A DNA stretch of 64,000 nt, taken from Clostridium sp. LS. GTDB taxonomy: Bacteria; Bacillota; Clostridia; Clostridiales; Clostridiaceae. Made by a program: the position numbers and the translations under genes. Shown piece by piece: positions 1-13,385 of this stretch. Numbering within the stretch: the first letter of the stretch is position 1; each line of letters begins with the position of its first letter. The stretch covers positions 62,001 to 126,000 of the forward strand of contig NZ_AUUU01000013.1 in assembly GCF_002760435.1 (NCBI RefSeq), in the 5' to 3' direction. The notes below the pieces were generated by a model. It saw only the letters and a program-made list of their open reading frames with translations. It was not told the origin of the DNA and did no database searches.

Positions 1-1
1 A

Positions 2-103
2 AGCGTTATGTCAGAAGGAATGCAAGCTATAGTTGCAGGGGCTAATGTAGATGAAACCCTTCAAAAGACTCAAGCACAAGCAGAGGCTGCTGTAAGTAAA
101 TAG
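2..103 (+). CDS. ABC sugar-binding protein, C-terminal end only
   Basis: Thirty-three C-terminal codons and a TAG stop of a gene that begins before the window. The residues end in a Gln/Ala/Glu-rich helix (DETLQKTQAQAEAAVSK), typical of the last helix of family-1 extracellular sugar-binding lipoproteins. Two CUT1 permease genes follow on the same strand, so this is probably the binding protein of that importer. The identification rests on context and the C-terminal helix only; the ligand-binding part is not visible. Confidence 0.6.
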   Translation, partial: SVMSEGMQAIVAGANVDETLQKTQAQAEAAVSK

Positions 104-479
104 TTAGAATATTAAATTAAAAAATTATAAGCACTATTTGTTAAAAATTTAAATAGACATTTAGGTTTATGAAAGGAAATAGCAAGTCAAAAATGCGATG
201 TATATTTTGTATTAAGACTAGGTGCACCTGAGGGTACATTGTGCCCCTTGAGGGTACATTGTACCCCTTGGGGGTATAAGTTTAACTAGCTTTAGGCGGA
301 ATGTTAATTCTACTTGGAAAGTTTCACTTTATGTCAGGTGAGGAGGTAATGCTAACCTTAGAAATATTAGGTTAAATTACAGACGCAGTATCACGCAAAA
401 TAGACATGTAGATGATGACTTGCTATTTTTTGAATATACCTTAGCCATAGTCTTTATAAATCTTAAAGGAGATGAGAAA
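104..479 (+). other. Long intergenic leader with tandem dyads
   Basis: About 375 bases between the binding-protein stop and the first permease. It holds a 20-base tandem repeat (221-280, listed separately), and further on AGGAGG at 341-346 directly before an eight-codon frame (ATG at 349, TAA at 373-375) whose sequence also forms a small hairpin, TAACCT (353-358) against AGGTTA (369-374). A short leader peptide or mRNA processing site is possible but unproven. No longer reading frame or known riboswitch was recognised. Confidence 0.4.
221..280. repeat. Three tandem 20-bp repeats with internal dyads
   Basis: Three consecutive 20-base units start at 221, 241 and 261. Units 1 and 2 both end in GAGGGTACATT, and units 2 and 3 share GT.CCCCTTG.GGGTA. 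The unit junctions create dyads 20 bases apart: GGGTACATTGTGCCC at 232-246 and the perfect GGGTACATTGTACCC at 252-266. Their position between the binding-protein and permease genes suggests either a protein-binding array or alternative RNA hairpins. No known regulator is assigned. Confidence 0.6.
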
Positions 480-1373
480 ATGAAGCGTAAAAGTGTGGCA
501 GGCCTTAATAGTAAGGAAAATTTATGGGGATGGATTTTCGTATCATTAGGTACATTTTTAATTGGATTATTTGTATTTTATCCCATGATAGAATCTTTAA
601 TAATGTCACTTCAATCAGGTAAAGGAAATAATTTAAAGTTTAGTGGTGTAGATAATTATATTAGAATGTTCTCGGATGCAACTTTGATAAAATCAATAGG
701 AAATACTTTTATATATTTATTAGTTCAAGTTCCAGTAATGATTATTTTAGCACTTATTATTGCCTCTGTTCTTAATGATAGGACTTTAAAATTTAGTGGA
801 TTTTTTAGAACAGCAATTTTCTTACCTTGCGTGGCATCTTTGGTTGGATATTCAGTTATTATTAAAAGTATATTTGCATCAGATGGATTAGTAAATAAAA
901 TGCTTATGGGCATTCACTTAATTTCAGCACCAATTGAATGGGTTACACATCCAATTTGGGCTAAAGTACTTATTATAATTGCAATTACTTGGAGATGGAC
1001 AGGCTATAACATGATATTTTATTTATCAGGTTTGCAAAATATAGACCATTCAATTTATGAAGCAGCAGAAATTGATGGGGCATCACCATTAAAGAAATTT
1101 ACATCCATAACAGTACCATTATTAAAACCTATAATACTATTTACAACTATTACTTCAACAATCGGTACACTTCAATTATTCGATGAAGTCGTAAACATCA
1201 CAAAAGGTGGTCCTGCTAATGCAACAACTACTATTTCAAAATATATTTATGATTTATGCTTCACATATACACCAGATTTTGGATATGCAACAGCAGTAGC
1301 TTATCTAATTGTTGTTATAGTAGTAATATTAGCTATAATCCAATTTAAAATAGGAGGCGACAAGAATGACTAA
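480..1373 (+). CDS. ABC sugar permease, MalF/GanP type
   Basis: A 297-residue inner-membrane subunit of a CUT1 carbohydrate importer. It has about six hydrophobic segments and the ABC-permease EAA loop (YEAAEIDGASPLKKF), which docks on the ATPase. The start at ATG 480 is chosen because AAAGGAG at 465-471 sits eight bases upstream; an in-frame ATG at 420 has no ribosome site. The stop overlaps the next permease by eight bases, indicating translational coupling. With the downstream GH42 enzyme the cargo is probably a galacto- or galactan oligosaccharide, as in the Bacillus Gan system. No ATPase gene lies here, so a shared MsmK-type ATPase is likely. Confidence 0.88.
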   Translation: MKRKSVAGLNSKENLWGWIFVSLGTFLIGLFVFYPMIESLIMSLQSGKGNNLKFSGVDNYIRMFSDATLIKSIGNTFIYLLVQVPVMIILALIIASVLNDRTLKFSGFFRTAIFLPCVASLVGYSVIIKSIFASDGLVNKMLMGIHLISAPIEWVTHPIWAKVLIIIAITWRWTGYNMIFYLSGLQNIDHSIYEAAEIDGASPLKKFTSITVPLLKPIILFTTITSTIGTLQLFDEVVNITKGGPANATTTISKYIYDLCFTYTPDFGYATAVAYLIVVIVVILAIIQFKIGGDKND

Positions 1374-2199
1374 TAAATTTTATAAAGTAATTAAGTATAT
1401 ATTTTTAAGTGTAGCATCCTTTGTTTCTATATTTCCGTTTTTTTGGATGATAATTAGTGCTACTAATAAATCAGTAGATGTAACAAGAGGAAAGTTGCTT
1501 CCAGGAAGTAGTTTTATGGAAAATTTGAATAATCTTTTCAAACCAGATTTAGGCTTTGTCACTTCATTGATTAATTCAGCAGAAATTGCAATTATAACTA
1601 CCGTACTTGCATTACTTGTGTCATCTATATCAGGTTATGGTTTTGAAATATTTAGAACAAAAGCTAGAGATAGGGTATTTAATATTTTACTTTTATCTAT
1701 GATGGTTCCATTTTCAGCAATAATGATTCCATTATTCAAATTCTTTTCAGGTTTGAAAAATTCACCTTTAAGCTTTTTGGGGGTAAACACATTGGCAGCT
1801 GTATTTTTACCAAGTGTATGTACTGCATTCCTAATTTTTTTCTTTAGGCAAAATACAAAGTCATTTCCTAAAGAAATTTTAGAAGCAGCAAGGATAGATG
1901 GATTGGGGGAATTTGGGATTTTCTTTAAAGTATTTTTCCCAACAATGAGAACAACTTATGCAGCAGCGGCAATTATTACATTTATGGGTGCATGGAATGC
2001 TTACTTGTGGCCATTAATTGCACTTCAATCACCAGAAAAGAAAACTGTTTTGCTTATAATTTCAAAATTAGCATCAAGTTATTCACCTGATTATGGCTTA
2101 ATTATGATGGCTATAGTAATTACAACATTGCCAACTGCATTTGTATTCTTTGTAATGCAAAAGCATTTCGTTGCAGGTATGACAGGTTCAATTAAATAA
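1366..2199 (+). CDS. ABC sugar permease, MalG/GanQ type
   Basis: A 277-residue second permease of the CUT1 importer. It has six predicted membrane segments and a clear EAA loop (LEAARIDGLGEFGIFFKVFFP). AGGAGG occurs seven bases before the ATG, inside the end of the upstream permease gene. It should pair with the preceding permease in the membrane. The C-terminal HFVAGMTGSIK-type ending is usual for MalG homologues. It lies 32 bases before the GH42 gene, so all are probably one transcript. Confidence 0.9.
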   Translation: MTNKFYKVIKYIFLSVASFVSIFPFFWMIISATNKSVDVTRGKLLPGSSFMENLNNLFKPDLGFVTSLINSAEIAIITTVLALLVSSISGYGFEIFRTKARDRVFNILLLSMMVPFSAIMIPLFKFFSGLKNSPLSFLGVNTLAAVFLPSVCTAFLIFFFRQNTKSFPKEILEAARIDGLGEFGIFFKVFFPTMRTTYAAAAIITFMGAWNAYLWPLIALQSPEKKTVLLIISKLASSYSPDYGLIMMAIVITTLPTAFVFFVMQKHFVAGMTGSIK

Positions 2200-2231
2200 A
2201 AATAATGTGTGAGAATGTTGGAGGAAAGCTT

Positions 2232-4313
2232 ATGGATAAAGAATTTCCAGTACTAAATAGTAAGATAAAGGGTTTTTTACATGGAGGTGATTATAATCCG
2301 GATCAGTGGTTAAATTATCCTGAAGTTTTAAAAGAAGATGTACGACTTATGAAGCTGGCAAATTGTAATTGTGTTTCTATTAATATATTTGGATGGAGCG
2401 CAATAGAGCCAGAAGAAGGAAAGTATACTTTTGAATGGTTGGATAAAATTATGAATGATATGGCAGCAAATAATATCTATGTAATTTTGTCAACACCAAG
2501 CGGTGCAAGACCTGCATGGATGTCAGAAAAATATCCAGAAGTCTTAAGAGTAAATAGTGATAGAACGAAAAACCTACACGGTCAAAGACACAATCATTGT
2601 TTTACTTCGCCTGTATATAGAAAAAAGACATATGAAATAAATAAAATTCTTGCTGAAAGATATAAAGATCATTCTGCATTAATAATGTGGCATGTTTCAA
2701 ATGAATATGGTGGAGATTGTCACTGTGAATATTGTCAAGAAGCATTTAGGAACTGGCTTAAGAAAAAATATGATAATGATTTGGAAAAACTAAATGAAGC
2801 TTGGTGGACTGGTTTTTGGAGTCACAGATTCAATAGCTGGTCACAAATCGAAAGCCCGTCTGAAAAGGGTGAGATGTTTGTACATGGACATAATTTAGAT
2901 TGGAAGAGGTTTGTTACAGACCAAACAATCGATTTCTACAAAAATGAAATTGTACCTATTAGAGAAATAACTCCAAACATTCCTGTAACAGCTAACTTCA
3001 TGGGAAATTATCCACGTATGGGTTTATTCATAGGCTTGGATTATTGGAAATTCGCAAAGGAAGTTGATGTTGCAACTTGGGATAACTATCCTGCATGGCA
3101 TAATGATTTTGAAAGTACAGCAGACTTAGCTTCTAATGTAAGCTTTGTCCATGATATCTATAGACCATTAAAAGGTGGACAGCCGTTTTTAGTAATGGAA
3201 AGCACTCCAAGTCTAGTAAATTGGCATGATACAAATAAATTAAAGCGTCCTGGAATGCATCTATTAGCATCAATGCAAGGATTAGCTCATGGAGCAGACT
3301 CGGTCTTATATTTCCAATGGAGAAAAGGAAGGGGAGCTTCAGAAAAATTCCATGGAGCAGTGGTGGATCACTGTGGACATGAAAACACTAGAGTATTTAG
3401 AGAGGTAACGGAAGTTGGAGAAACTCTAAATAAAGTAAAAGAAATTCAAGGCTCAATTAAAGAATCCAAAGTAGCAATAATATTTGATGTTGAAAATTTA
3501 TGGGCAATTGATGATGCACAAGGCTTAAAGAAATATAAAAAATGTTATGAAGAAAGCTGCCAAGATGCATATAAAGTTTTTTGGCAAAATGGAATATCAG
3601 TAGATGTTATTAATATGGACTGCGATCTATCAAGTTACAAACTTGTAATAGCTCCAATGCTTTATATGATTCGTCCAAATGTTGCTGAAAGAATTAATGA
3701 GTTTGTAAAAAATGGTGGTACTTTTGTAACTACTTATTTTAGTGGAATTGTTGATGAAAATGATCTCTGCTTCTTAGGCGGATTCCCAGGACCACTTCGT
3801 GAAGTTACTGGAATTTGGTCAGAAGAAATAGATTCTCTATATGATGATGAAGTAAATTATATTGAATTTAAAGATAAAGAAATTGATGGATTTAAGAAAT
3901 GTTATGCAACAAAAGATTACTGTGATTTAATTCATGTAGAAACAGCAGAGGTTCTTGGAGTATATAAAAATGATTTTTATGCTAATATGCCTGCACTAAC
4001 AGTTAATAACTATGGAAATGGAAAAGCATATTATATTGCAGCAAGAACTGGAGAAGATTTTAATAGGGATTTCTACTCAAAACTTACTAAGGATTTAAAT
4101 ATTAAGGGTGTTATAGACGGATGCTTACCGCAAGGTGTTACCGCCCAAATGCGTTTTAATAAAAATAATAAGTATATCTTTATTATGAATTTTACTGATG
4201 AGGAAAAGAAAGTAGATTTAGGTAAAGAAGAGTATGTTGATATGATCTCAGGTGAAAAAATAGGTAAAGAAATTATATTAAAGAAATATGGATTGAAAAT
4301 ATTAAAACAATAG
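2232..4313 (+). CDS. GH42 beta-galactosidase
   Basis: A cytoplasmic GH42 retaining beta-galactosidase of 693 residues, normal for the family. The N-terminus has the family signature GGDYNPDQW. The likely acid/base is Glu158 in HVSNEYGG and the nucleophile Glu323 in VMESTPS; a Cys-rich zinc-type loop (CHCEYCQEAF) follows the first. A glutamine-amidotransferase-like trimerisation domain and a small beta domain occupy roughly residues 400-693. ATG 2232 is preferred over an in-frame ATG at 2205 because GGAGG at 2220-2224 lies seven bases ahead. It probably cleaves imported beta-1,4-galactooligosaccharides; the exact substrate is inferred from context. Confidence 0.93.
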   Translation: MDKEFPVLNSKIKGFLHGGDYNPDQWLNYPEVLKEDVRLMKLANCNCVSINIFGWSAIEPEEGKYTFEWLDKIMNDMAANNIYVILSTPSGARPAWMSEKYPEVLRVNSDRTKNLHGQRHNHCFTSPVYRKKTYEINKILAERYKDHSALIMWHVSNEYGGDCHCEYCQEAFRNWLKKKYDNDLEKLNEAWWTGFWSHRFNSWSQIESPSEKGEMFVHGHNLDWKRFVTDQTIDFYKNEIVPIREITPNIPVTANFMGNYPRMGLFIGLDYWKFAKEVDVATWDNYPAWHNDFESTADLASNVSFVHDIYRPLKGGQPFLVMESTPSLVNWHDTNKLKRPGMHLLASMQGLAHGADSVLYFQWRKGRGASEKFHGAVVDHCGHENTRVFREVTEVGETLNKVKEIQGSIKESKVAIIFDVENLWAIDDAQGLKKYKKCYEESCQDAYKVFWQNGISVDVINMDCDLSSYKLVIAPMLYMIRPNVAERINEFVKNGGTFVTTYFSGIVDENDLCFLGGFPGPLREVTGIWSEEIDSLYDDEVNYIEFKDKEIDGFKKCYATKDYCDLIHVETAEVLGVYKNDFYANMPALTVNNYGNGKAYYIAARTGEDFNRDFYSKLTKDLNIKGVIDGCLPQGVTAQMRFNKNNKYIFIMNFTDEEKKVDLGKEEYVDMISGEKIGKEIILKKYGLKILKQ

Positions 4314-4374
4314 CATTAATTAATAAAAAAGGGATTAAAATGGATAAGTATATAGCCAAAATATAAGTAGTAAG

Positions 4375-4411
4375 ATCACTATAAATCTATTAGATTTATA
4401 GTGATTATTTT
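4375..4411 (+). terminator. Intrinsic terminator after the GH42 gene
   Basis: A perfect 13-bp stem, ATCACTATAAATC paired with GATTTATAGTGAT across a TATTA loop, followed by a short T-rich run. It lies between the GH42 stop and the chemoreceptor ribosome site and probably ends the sugar operon. Confidence 0.8.
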
Positions 4412-4467
4412 AAATAAGAAAAAGACATATCCTAAAACAACTTTTACATAGTAAGGAGTGGATATTT

Positions 4468-6165
4468 ATGAAAATTAAGGCGAAATTGGTCTTAGCATTC
4501 ATTATAATTGTAAGTATTATATCTATGAGTACATTTGTTGTAATTAATACTAATATTAATAAAATAGCTTATGCTAATTATGAAAAGAATGCAACAACAA
4601 CAAGCAGGCTTGGATATATATTTTTAGATACTAAATATACCGGCAACTGGAAAGTCACTGATGGAAAGCTTTATAAAGGGGATATGGAAATCAGTAATAA
4701 TAATCAAATAGTAGATTCAATAAAAAATGATAGTGGAGTTAATATTATTAGTATATTTCTAGGTGACACGAGAGTTGCTACAAATGCTGTGAATGAAAGC
4801 GGTAACAGAGCAATAGGCACAAAGGCGCCTGATGAAGTTGTAGATATGGTAATAAAGCAAGGAAAACCATATATCGGGAGAGTTAATGTTTTAGGTAAAG
4901 ATACTTTATGCCAGTATACTCCTATTAGAGATAATTTTAATAAAGTTATAGGAATATGGGCTGTAGGTATAGATTACAGTATTATTTCTCAATATATATT
5001 TAACATAATTTCAGTTATAGCTATTATTATGTTAATACTTACGATTATTGGAGTAATTATATTTAGTAAAATAGGATCTATTATTGTTAAGTCAATTCAC
5101 AAGTTTAACGATCATTTGCTGGGGATCTCTAATGGTGATTTTACAAATAGTATTGATAATAAATTATTAAATGCAAAAGATGAAACTGGAAGTATGTTTA
5201 AAAATTTAATGCTTATGCAAAATAACATAAAAACAATACTTAAAAATGTGGAAGGGCAAATAGGTTCGACTTCTAATACAAGTAAAGAACTTTTAGAAAC
5301 AGTTAATGAATTAAGAATAGTTGTAGAAGAAGTAAGCATTGCTGCGGAACAAATTGTAGCTGGACTAGAAGAAACAGCCGCATCAACTGAGGAAATAAGT
5401 TCTACAACTAATGAAATGGAAAGTTCTGTTGAAAAAATAACTGATACAACTAAAAAAGCATATATGCATTCAGAAGAAATTAAGAATAGAGCTGATAACT
5501 TTAAAAATGATTCTGTAAATTTGAAAAATGAGACCATTAAATTATGCAATGATAATAGTAGTAAGCTTAAAGAGGCTATAGGAAAATCAGCTAAAGTTAA
5601 TGAAATAAGTAATCTACTTGATGCAATTTCTAGTATTACTAGTCAAACAAATCTTCTTTCACTAAATGCAGCCATTGAAGCTAGCAGAGCAGGCGAGGCA
5701 GGAAAAGGATTTGCAGTTGTTGCAGCAGAAATTAAAAAATTAGCAGAGGAATCAGATATTACTACAGAAAGGATTAAAAATATAATTACTCATGTAATAC
5801 AAGCAGTAGATTATTTAGTAAATACATCTAATGATATATTAAAGTTTATTGATGAAACGGTTATGGAAAATTATAAACAATTTTATGAAATGAGTAATTC
5901 TTATAGCAGCGATGCAAATTACTATAACACAATATCCAAGGAAATTGAGGATGCAGCTAGACAACTATTATTAGCAACAAGAGATATTACCTCTGCTATT
6001 AGTAATGTTGGTATTGCTTCCTCCAACGGTGCTAATGATGCAATAAGTATTGCAAATAAAATTAGCTTATTATCAGATAAATCACAAGATATAGTAAGAA
6101 ATTCAAAGCAATGCGAGGAAGTATCCATAGAACTAGGTAAATCAGTAAGTGAATTGAAAATATAA
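4468..6165 (+). CDS. Methyl-accepting chemotaxis protein
   Basis: A 565-residue membrane chemoreceptor. TM1 is near residues 7-25, an extracytoplasmic cache-type sensor follows (about 30-175, with the typical ending ...[14 protein letters not shown]), then TM2 near 180-205, a HAMP linker and a cytoplasmic signalling coiled coil. The kinase-contacting hairpin tip is the conserved [20 protein letters not shown] segment. AAGGAG precedes the ATG. Its place between the galactoside importer operon and a YesM/YesN pair suggests it senses a related sugar or its binding protein, but the ligand is not shown. Confidence 0.9.
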   Translation: MKIKAKLVLAFIIIVSIISMSTFVVINTNINKIAYANYEKNATTTSRLGYIFLDTKYTGNWKVTDGKLYKGDMEISNNNQIVDSIKNDSGVNIISIFLGDTRVATNAVNESGNRAIGTKAPDEVVDMVIKQGKPYIGRVNVLGKDTLCQYTPIRDNFNKVIGIWAVGIDYSIISQYIFNIISVIAIIMLILTIIGVIIFSKIGSIIVKSIHKFNDHLLGISNGDFTNSIDNKLLNAKDETGSMFKNLMLMQNNIKTILKNVEGQIGSTSNTSKELLETVNELRIVVEEVSIAAEQIVAGLEETAASTEEISSTTNEMESSVEKITDTTKKAYMHSEEIKNRADNFKNDSVNLKNETIKLCNDNSSKLKEAIGKSAKVNEISNLLDAISSITSQTNLLSLNAAIEASRAGEAGKGFAVVAAEIKKLAEESDITTERIKNIITHVIQAVDYLVNTSNDILKFIDETVMENYKQFYEMSNSYSSDANYYNTISKEIEDAARQLLLATRDITSAISNVGIASSNGANDAISIANKISLLSDKSQDIVRNSKQCEEVSIELGKSVSELKI

Positions 6166-6284
6166 TATCTTATCTTATAGATAAACATATGTAGTAGCTT
6201 ACCGAAATAATAAATATTTTATAACTTTAAGGGTCACAATGTTTTGATGGAATATGAAAATATCGATAAAGGTTATAAGTTGTA

Positions 6285-6342
6285 AGTTGCACTAATTTAG
6301 CATGCTCCTGCTTTCAGATTGGCAAGCTAAATCAGAGTAACT
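6285..6342. repeat. Imperfect inverted repeat between convergent genes
   Basis: AGTTGCACT-AA-TTTAGC pairs imperfectly with GCTAAA-TC-AGAGTAACT across about 24 bases, in the gap between the chemoreceptor and the convergent histidine kinase gene. A role as a shared transcription end is possible, but no T-run follows. The rest of this gap shows nothing recognisable. Confidence 0.4.
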
Positions 6343-6400
6343 TTCAACTAAATAAGAACTTTAACAGCTTATTATCAATATAAATTATATTTTTACGTAG

Positions 6401-8191
6401 CTAATATTCTAAAAATTCCTTTTGGGCTGGAATTACTACTTTTACTGTGGTTCCTTTATTTGGCTCACTAGTGATTGTAATTCCATACTCATCTCCATAA
6501 AGAAGCTTGATTCTATCGTTAACATTGTTGATTCCAATGCTAGTAAAATGTTCATGTTTTTTAGATGGTTTTCTAAGGATTCTTCTAATATCTTCATTTG
6601 TCATTCCTACACCATTATCGATAATTTCACAAATTAAATTTTGATTTTGTTCATTTATAAATATATGAATGGAGCCATTTGTCTTATCAGTAAAACCGTG
6701 AAAAAATGCATTTTCAATAAATGGTTGAAGTATTAATTTAGGTATAATATATCCTTCACAATTTGGCATTATGAAAAAATTCACGTTGATATTATCGCCA
6801 TATCGCGTATGATTAATTAAAACATAATTCTTTAAATTTTGGATTTCCTCTTGAATTGTTATCATTTCATTGTTATTGCTAATTGTATTTCTAAGCAGAC
6901 ATATAAACGCATCAATGGTCTGAGTAGATTTTTCGACGTTTCCCTGCCACATTAGCCACTTAATTGAAGCAAGAGTGTTATAGATAAAATGAGGATTTAT
7001 CTGCATTTGTAAAGCATGTATTTCAGCTTTTCTCTTTTCTCTTTGCATTTTAATCTGCTCTTTAACATAATTATTTAAACCGTCCAACATGTAGTTAAAT
7101 GCAGCAGATAATTCACGGACTTCATAGCTCCCCGCAATAGGAATATGATTATTAAAATCACCGTAAATTATTTTTGGCATTGTTCTTGCAAGAGCCGAGA
7201 TTGGTTTTGTTGTTCTACGTATTACAAAAAATGTTATAAGAATAAATACAAGGGCAATTACTATGCTTGTTCCTAAGATTTCATTAGAGTCATAAATTTC
7301 ATTTAAAACTATATTTTTATCAATAGTACCTACTATATTGAAATTATAAGTAGGTAAATGTTTTGATAACACTGTAACATCAGATGAATTTAATTTTGTA
7401 TTAATATATTTTAAATTATTACTTATCATAGCACTGGAGATGTTGTATAGATCTATATTCTTAGAGCCAATTGTAGAAGTATTACTAGAAGAAACAATAG
7501 TACCGTCACTTGACATAATTGCTATATTATTGCCATTACCTACAAAATAATCATAATATTTATGTAAATTATTTTCATTAATGAGGACATAAACAAAACC
7601 ATAAGGCTGTCTTGTGAGTGTATCACATAATACTTTTATAGCTACAAGTGTACTGGAATTTTGCGTTAATTTCGTAAAACCATGATCTAGATATTGATAA
7701 AAAATAGTATTCTTATTAGCTAGTGCCTTCTTTGTAAAATCGCTATTTAAGATCTCATCCGAATTTGGAAGAATATGATCATAATTACTTGCTGCATAGG
7801 TATTTCCATTAAGTCCTATAGCTATAACAGTAATATCATAAAAATCTTTATCGGGAATCATTTTCTTTAAGCCTTCATGCATATTATAGATTGTTTTGTA
7901 ATTTTGCTGAGGAGTTAATTCTTTTTCTGTAAAATATCTTTGAAAATCTGGAATATAGTCAATTGCATTCATAATATTAATTATATTATCATTTAAAGTA
8001 TTTAGATTATTTGTAATTTGCGTTAGAACCTTATAATTTGATTTACTAAAAGTATCAGCTAATATATCTTTGGAAATTTTTATTGTAATAATGCCTATAG
8101 AAATAGATACTAAAATAACGCTTATAAGAACAACCGAAGCAACTCTAAAGAACAATGTAGTAGAATGAATAAATTTTGGTGGTTTAAACAT
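6401..8191 (-). CDS. YesM-type sensor histidine kinase
   Basis: A 596-residue membrane kinase. TM1 is near residues 15-37, a long extracellular cache-like sensor follows, TM2 is near 305-327, then HAMP, a His_kinase domain with the phospho-accepting histidine in the NPHFIYNTLA motif, and a HATPase_c domain with N-box (FIENAFFHGF) and G-box (DNGVGM, GIGINNVNDR-like) residues. It should phosphorylate the regulator encoded 16 bases upstream in the same operon. Such pairs commonly control carbohydrate uptake genes, here probably the flanking beta-galactoside loci. Confidence 0.93.
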   Translation of the reverse strand: MFKPPKFIHSTTLFFRVASVVLISVILVSISIGIITIKISKDILADTFSKSNYKVLTQITNNLNTLNDNIINIMNAIDYIPDFQRYFTEKELTPQQNYKTIYNMHEGLKKMIPDKDFYDITVIAIGLNGNTYAASNYDHILPNSDEILNSDFTKKALANKNTIFYQYLDHGFTKLTQNSSTLVAIKVLCDTLTRQPYGFVYVLINENNLHKYYDYFVGNGNNIAIMSSDGTIVSSSNTSTIGSKNIDLYNISSAMISNNLKYINTKLNSSDVTVLSKHLPTYNFNIVGTIDKNIVLNEIYDSNEILGTSIVIALVFILITFFVIRRTTKPISALARTMPKIIYGDFNNHIPIAGSYEVRELSAAFNYMLDGLNNYVKEQIKMQREKRKAEIHALQMQINPHFIYNTLASIKWLMWQGNVEKSTQTIDAFICLLRNTISNNNEMITIQEEIQNLKNYVLINHTRYGDNINVNFFIMPNCEGYIIPKLILQPFIENAFFHGFTDKTNGSIHIFINEQNQNLICEIIDNGVGMTNEDIRRILRKPSKKHEHFTSIGINNVNDRIKLLYGDEYGITITSEPNKGTTVKVVIPAQKEFLEY

Positions 8192-8207
8192 ATATTTTGT
8201 TCCTTTC

Positions 8208-9773
8208 TTAATCTAGGATTTTAATACCGCTTTTCCTAAAATTGCTTGGTGTAAGGCCAGTGAATTTTTTGAATACCTTACAAAAATAACTATGATCAGA
8301 ATATCCAACCATACTGCTAATATCGGAAATAGGAATATCTTGTTTTAAGAAATCGCAAGCTTTTTTTATTCTTATTTTATTAAGAAATTCATTAAAGCCC
8401 TCTTCATTGTGAGAGCTGAAGTAAGCAGATAAATAAGAATAATTAAAATTAAATAATTTAGACACTTCAGCTAAAGTAAGCTGTTCATCATAGTGATCAT
8501 GGATATACTGAATTATTTTATTAATCATGTGAGAATTTATTCTATTTTCGTGTTTATCTATTATCTCATTTAAATGACTCAATAAAGATTCATAGGCTTT
8601 TATTAAATCCTCAGCATATTTAATACTATCAATTTTATGAAAACAATCCTGCTTTAAAGAATTTAATGCATTTGAATCAAAATTTAAATATTCTAAAGAT
8701 GTAATTACATTATAGAAGGAATTCTGAATTAATGTCTTAAGTTCGAATTCAGTCAGTGCCGTATTATTAATTGCGTCTTGTATATATCTAGTTAACATTT
8801 CAAAAGCGTTTTGAAACTGCATAATTGAAACAAATTCTGAAAAGCGCTTAAAGTTAAATTTATCTATTTGCGGAGGCGCCTTGAAATCTTGAGAACATAA
8901 TAAAGGAGTACTTCTATGGTAAAAATATTGCTGTGTTAATAACAAAAATTCTTTTTCATATATAGACTTAACATTATTAATAGAATCAAAATTATTAGTC
9001 ATGACAAAAAATGTTTCATAAAAACTATTAGAAACTAATTGTGAAATTTTGTTTATTTTATTCAGGATATCTCTATAAGAGTTATTATCAAAATTAATAA
9101 CTGTAACGATGATTTCGTTTTCAATATTGGCCGTTTGAATACAGTAGCTTATATCTAGTTTATTTAAGGAAAATTCATTATTTATTACTGAATCAGTATA
9201 ACTAATAATATCTTGACGTTTCTCATAATTATCATATATTTTTTTTGCATTTAAGCCAAATAAACAAAAGTTTGAATAAACAAATAAATTGTTTAAATAA
9301 TCAATATCAATATTAGTATCGAAACCTAGAATAAGTCTGCTTAAAATATTATTTGTGTTTCCTTTGTTACTTTTGGTAGAAGTATTACTCTTAAGTTTAT
9401 TAGATAGTTTTTTTAATGTTTTTAGTATTTCTGTTGGATTTAAAGAAGGTTTTAATATATAATCAACAGCACCGTTTTGAAAAGATGATTTTACATATTC
9501 AAAATCACTATAGCTACTCAAAATAATTATTTTAATTTGAGGATATTTATCCTGTAGGAATTTAGCTAATTCAATTCCATTTATTTGAGGCATTACTACA
9601 TCAGAAATTATAATATCAGGTATATTTTCTTTTATCATATCAATAGCTTCTTGGCCATTAGAAGCCTGACCGATAATTTGAAAACCTTCCTTTTCCCAAT
9701 CAATCATATGAGTTATACCTTGTCTCATGATGAATTCATCATCAACTACTAAAATTTTACTATATTCGTTCAA
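8208..9773 (-). CDS. YesN-type response regulator, AraC output
   Basis: A 521-residue two-component regulator. The receiver domain (about 5-120) has the acidic pair Asp11/Asp12, the phospho-acceptor Asp58 in IIISDVVMP and the conserved Lys in ILKPS. A long helical middle region precedes a C-terminal AraC/XylS double helix-turn-helix (about 415-515; VGYSDHSYFCKVFKKFTGLTP). It is the first gene of the operon with the kinase and is divergent from the GH2 beta-galactosidase, so the shared upstream region is its most likely target. Confidence 0.93.
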   Translation of the reverse strand: MNEYSKILVVDDEFIMRQGITHMIDWEKEGFQIIGQASNGQEAIDMIKENIPDIIISDVVMPQINGIELAKFLQDKYPQIKIIILSSYSDFEYVKSSFQNGAVDYILKPSLNPTEILKTLKKLSNKLKSNTSTKSNKGNTNNILSRLILGFDTNIDIDYLNNLFVYSNFCLFGLNAKKIYDNYEKRQDIISYTDSVINNEFSLNKLDISYCIQTANIENEIIVTVINFDNNSYRDILNKINKISQLVSNSFYETFFVMTNNFDSINNVKSIYEKEFLLLTQQYFYHRSTPLLCSQDFKAPPQIDKFNFKRFSEFVSIMQFQNAFEMLTRYIQDAINNTALTEFELKTLIQNSFYNVITSLEYLNFDSNALNSLKQDCFHKIDSIKYAEDLIKAYESLLSHLNEIIDKHENRINSHMINKIIQYIHDHYDEQLTLAEVSKLFNFNYSYLSAYFSSHNEEGFNEFLNKIRIKKACDFLKQDIPISDISSMVGYSDHSYFCKVFKKFTGLTPSNFRKSGIKILD

Positions 9774-13210
<3,437 letters not shown>

Positions 13211-13232
13211 ACTTAAATTAATAAAAGAAACT

Positions 13233-13278
13233 ATAGATTACTAATTCAAGTTTAAGAAATTTGCAATTAGTAATCTAT
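13233..13278 (+). terminator. Hairpin after the GH2 gene
   Basis: A perfect 14-bp stem, ATAGATTACTAATT with AATTAGTAATCTAT, with an 18-base loop just past the GH2 stop. The following T-run is weak, so termination is likely but not certain. Confidence 0.6.
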
Positions 13279-13385
13279 TATGTTGTATAATCATAGAAGA
13301 CTACATAGAAGCTATTGGCTATTCTTGATAGTAAAAGATTAGAGGTTAGGGAGTAGCAATAATTTGGATTTAACGGGGGGGGAAA

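Noticed and set aside
349-375. An eight-codon leader peptide before the first permease gene.
   Set aside because: The ribosome site is very close to the ATG, and such short frames are common by chance; kept only as a remark in the leader.
5112-5549. A 145-codon reverse-strand frame opposite the first chemoreceptor.
   Set aside because: It lies wholly within a well-supported gene, is low-complexity Ser/Ile/Leu-rich and has no ribosome site; it is a shadow of the coiled-coil coding.
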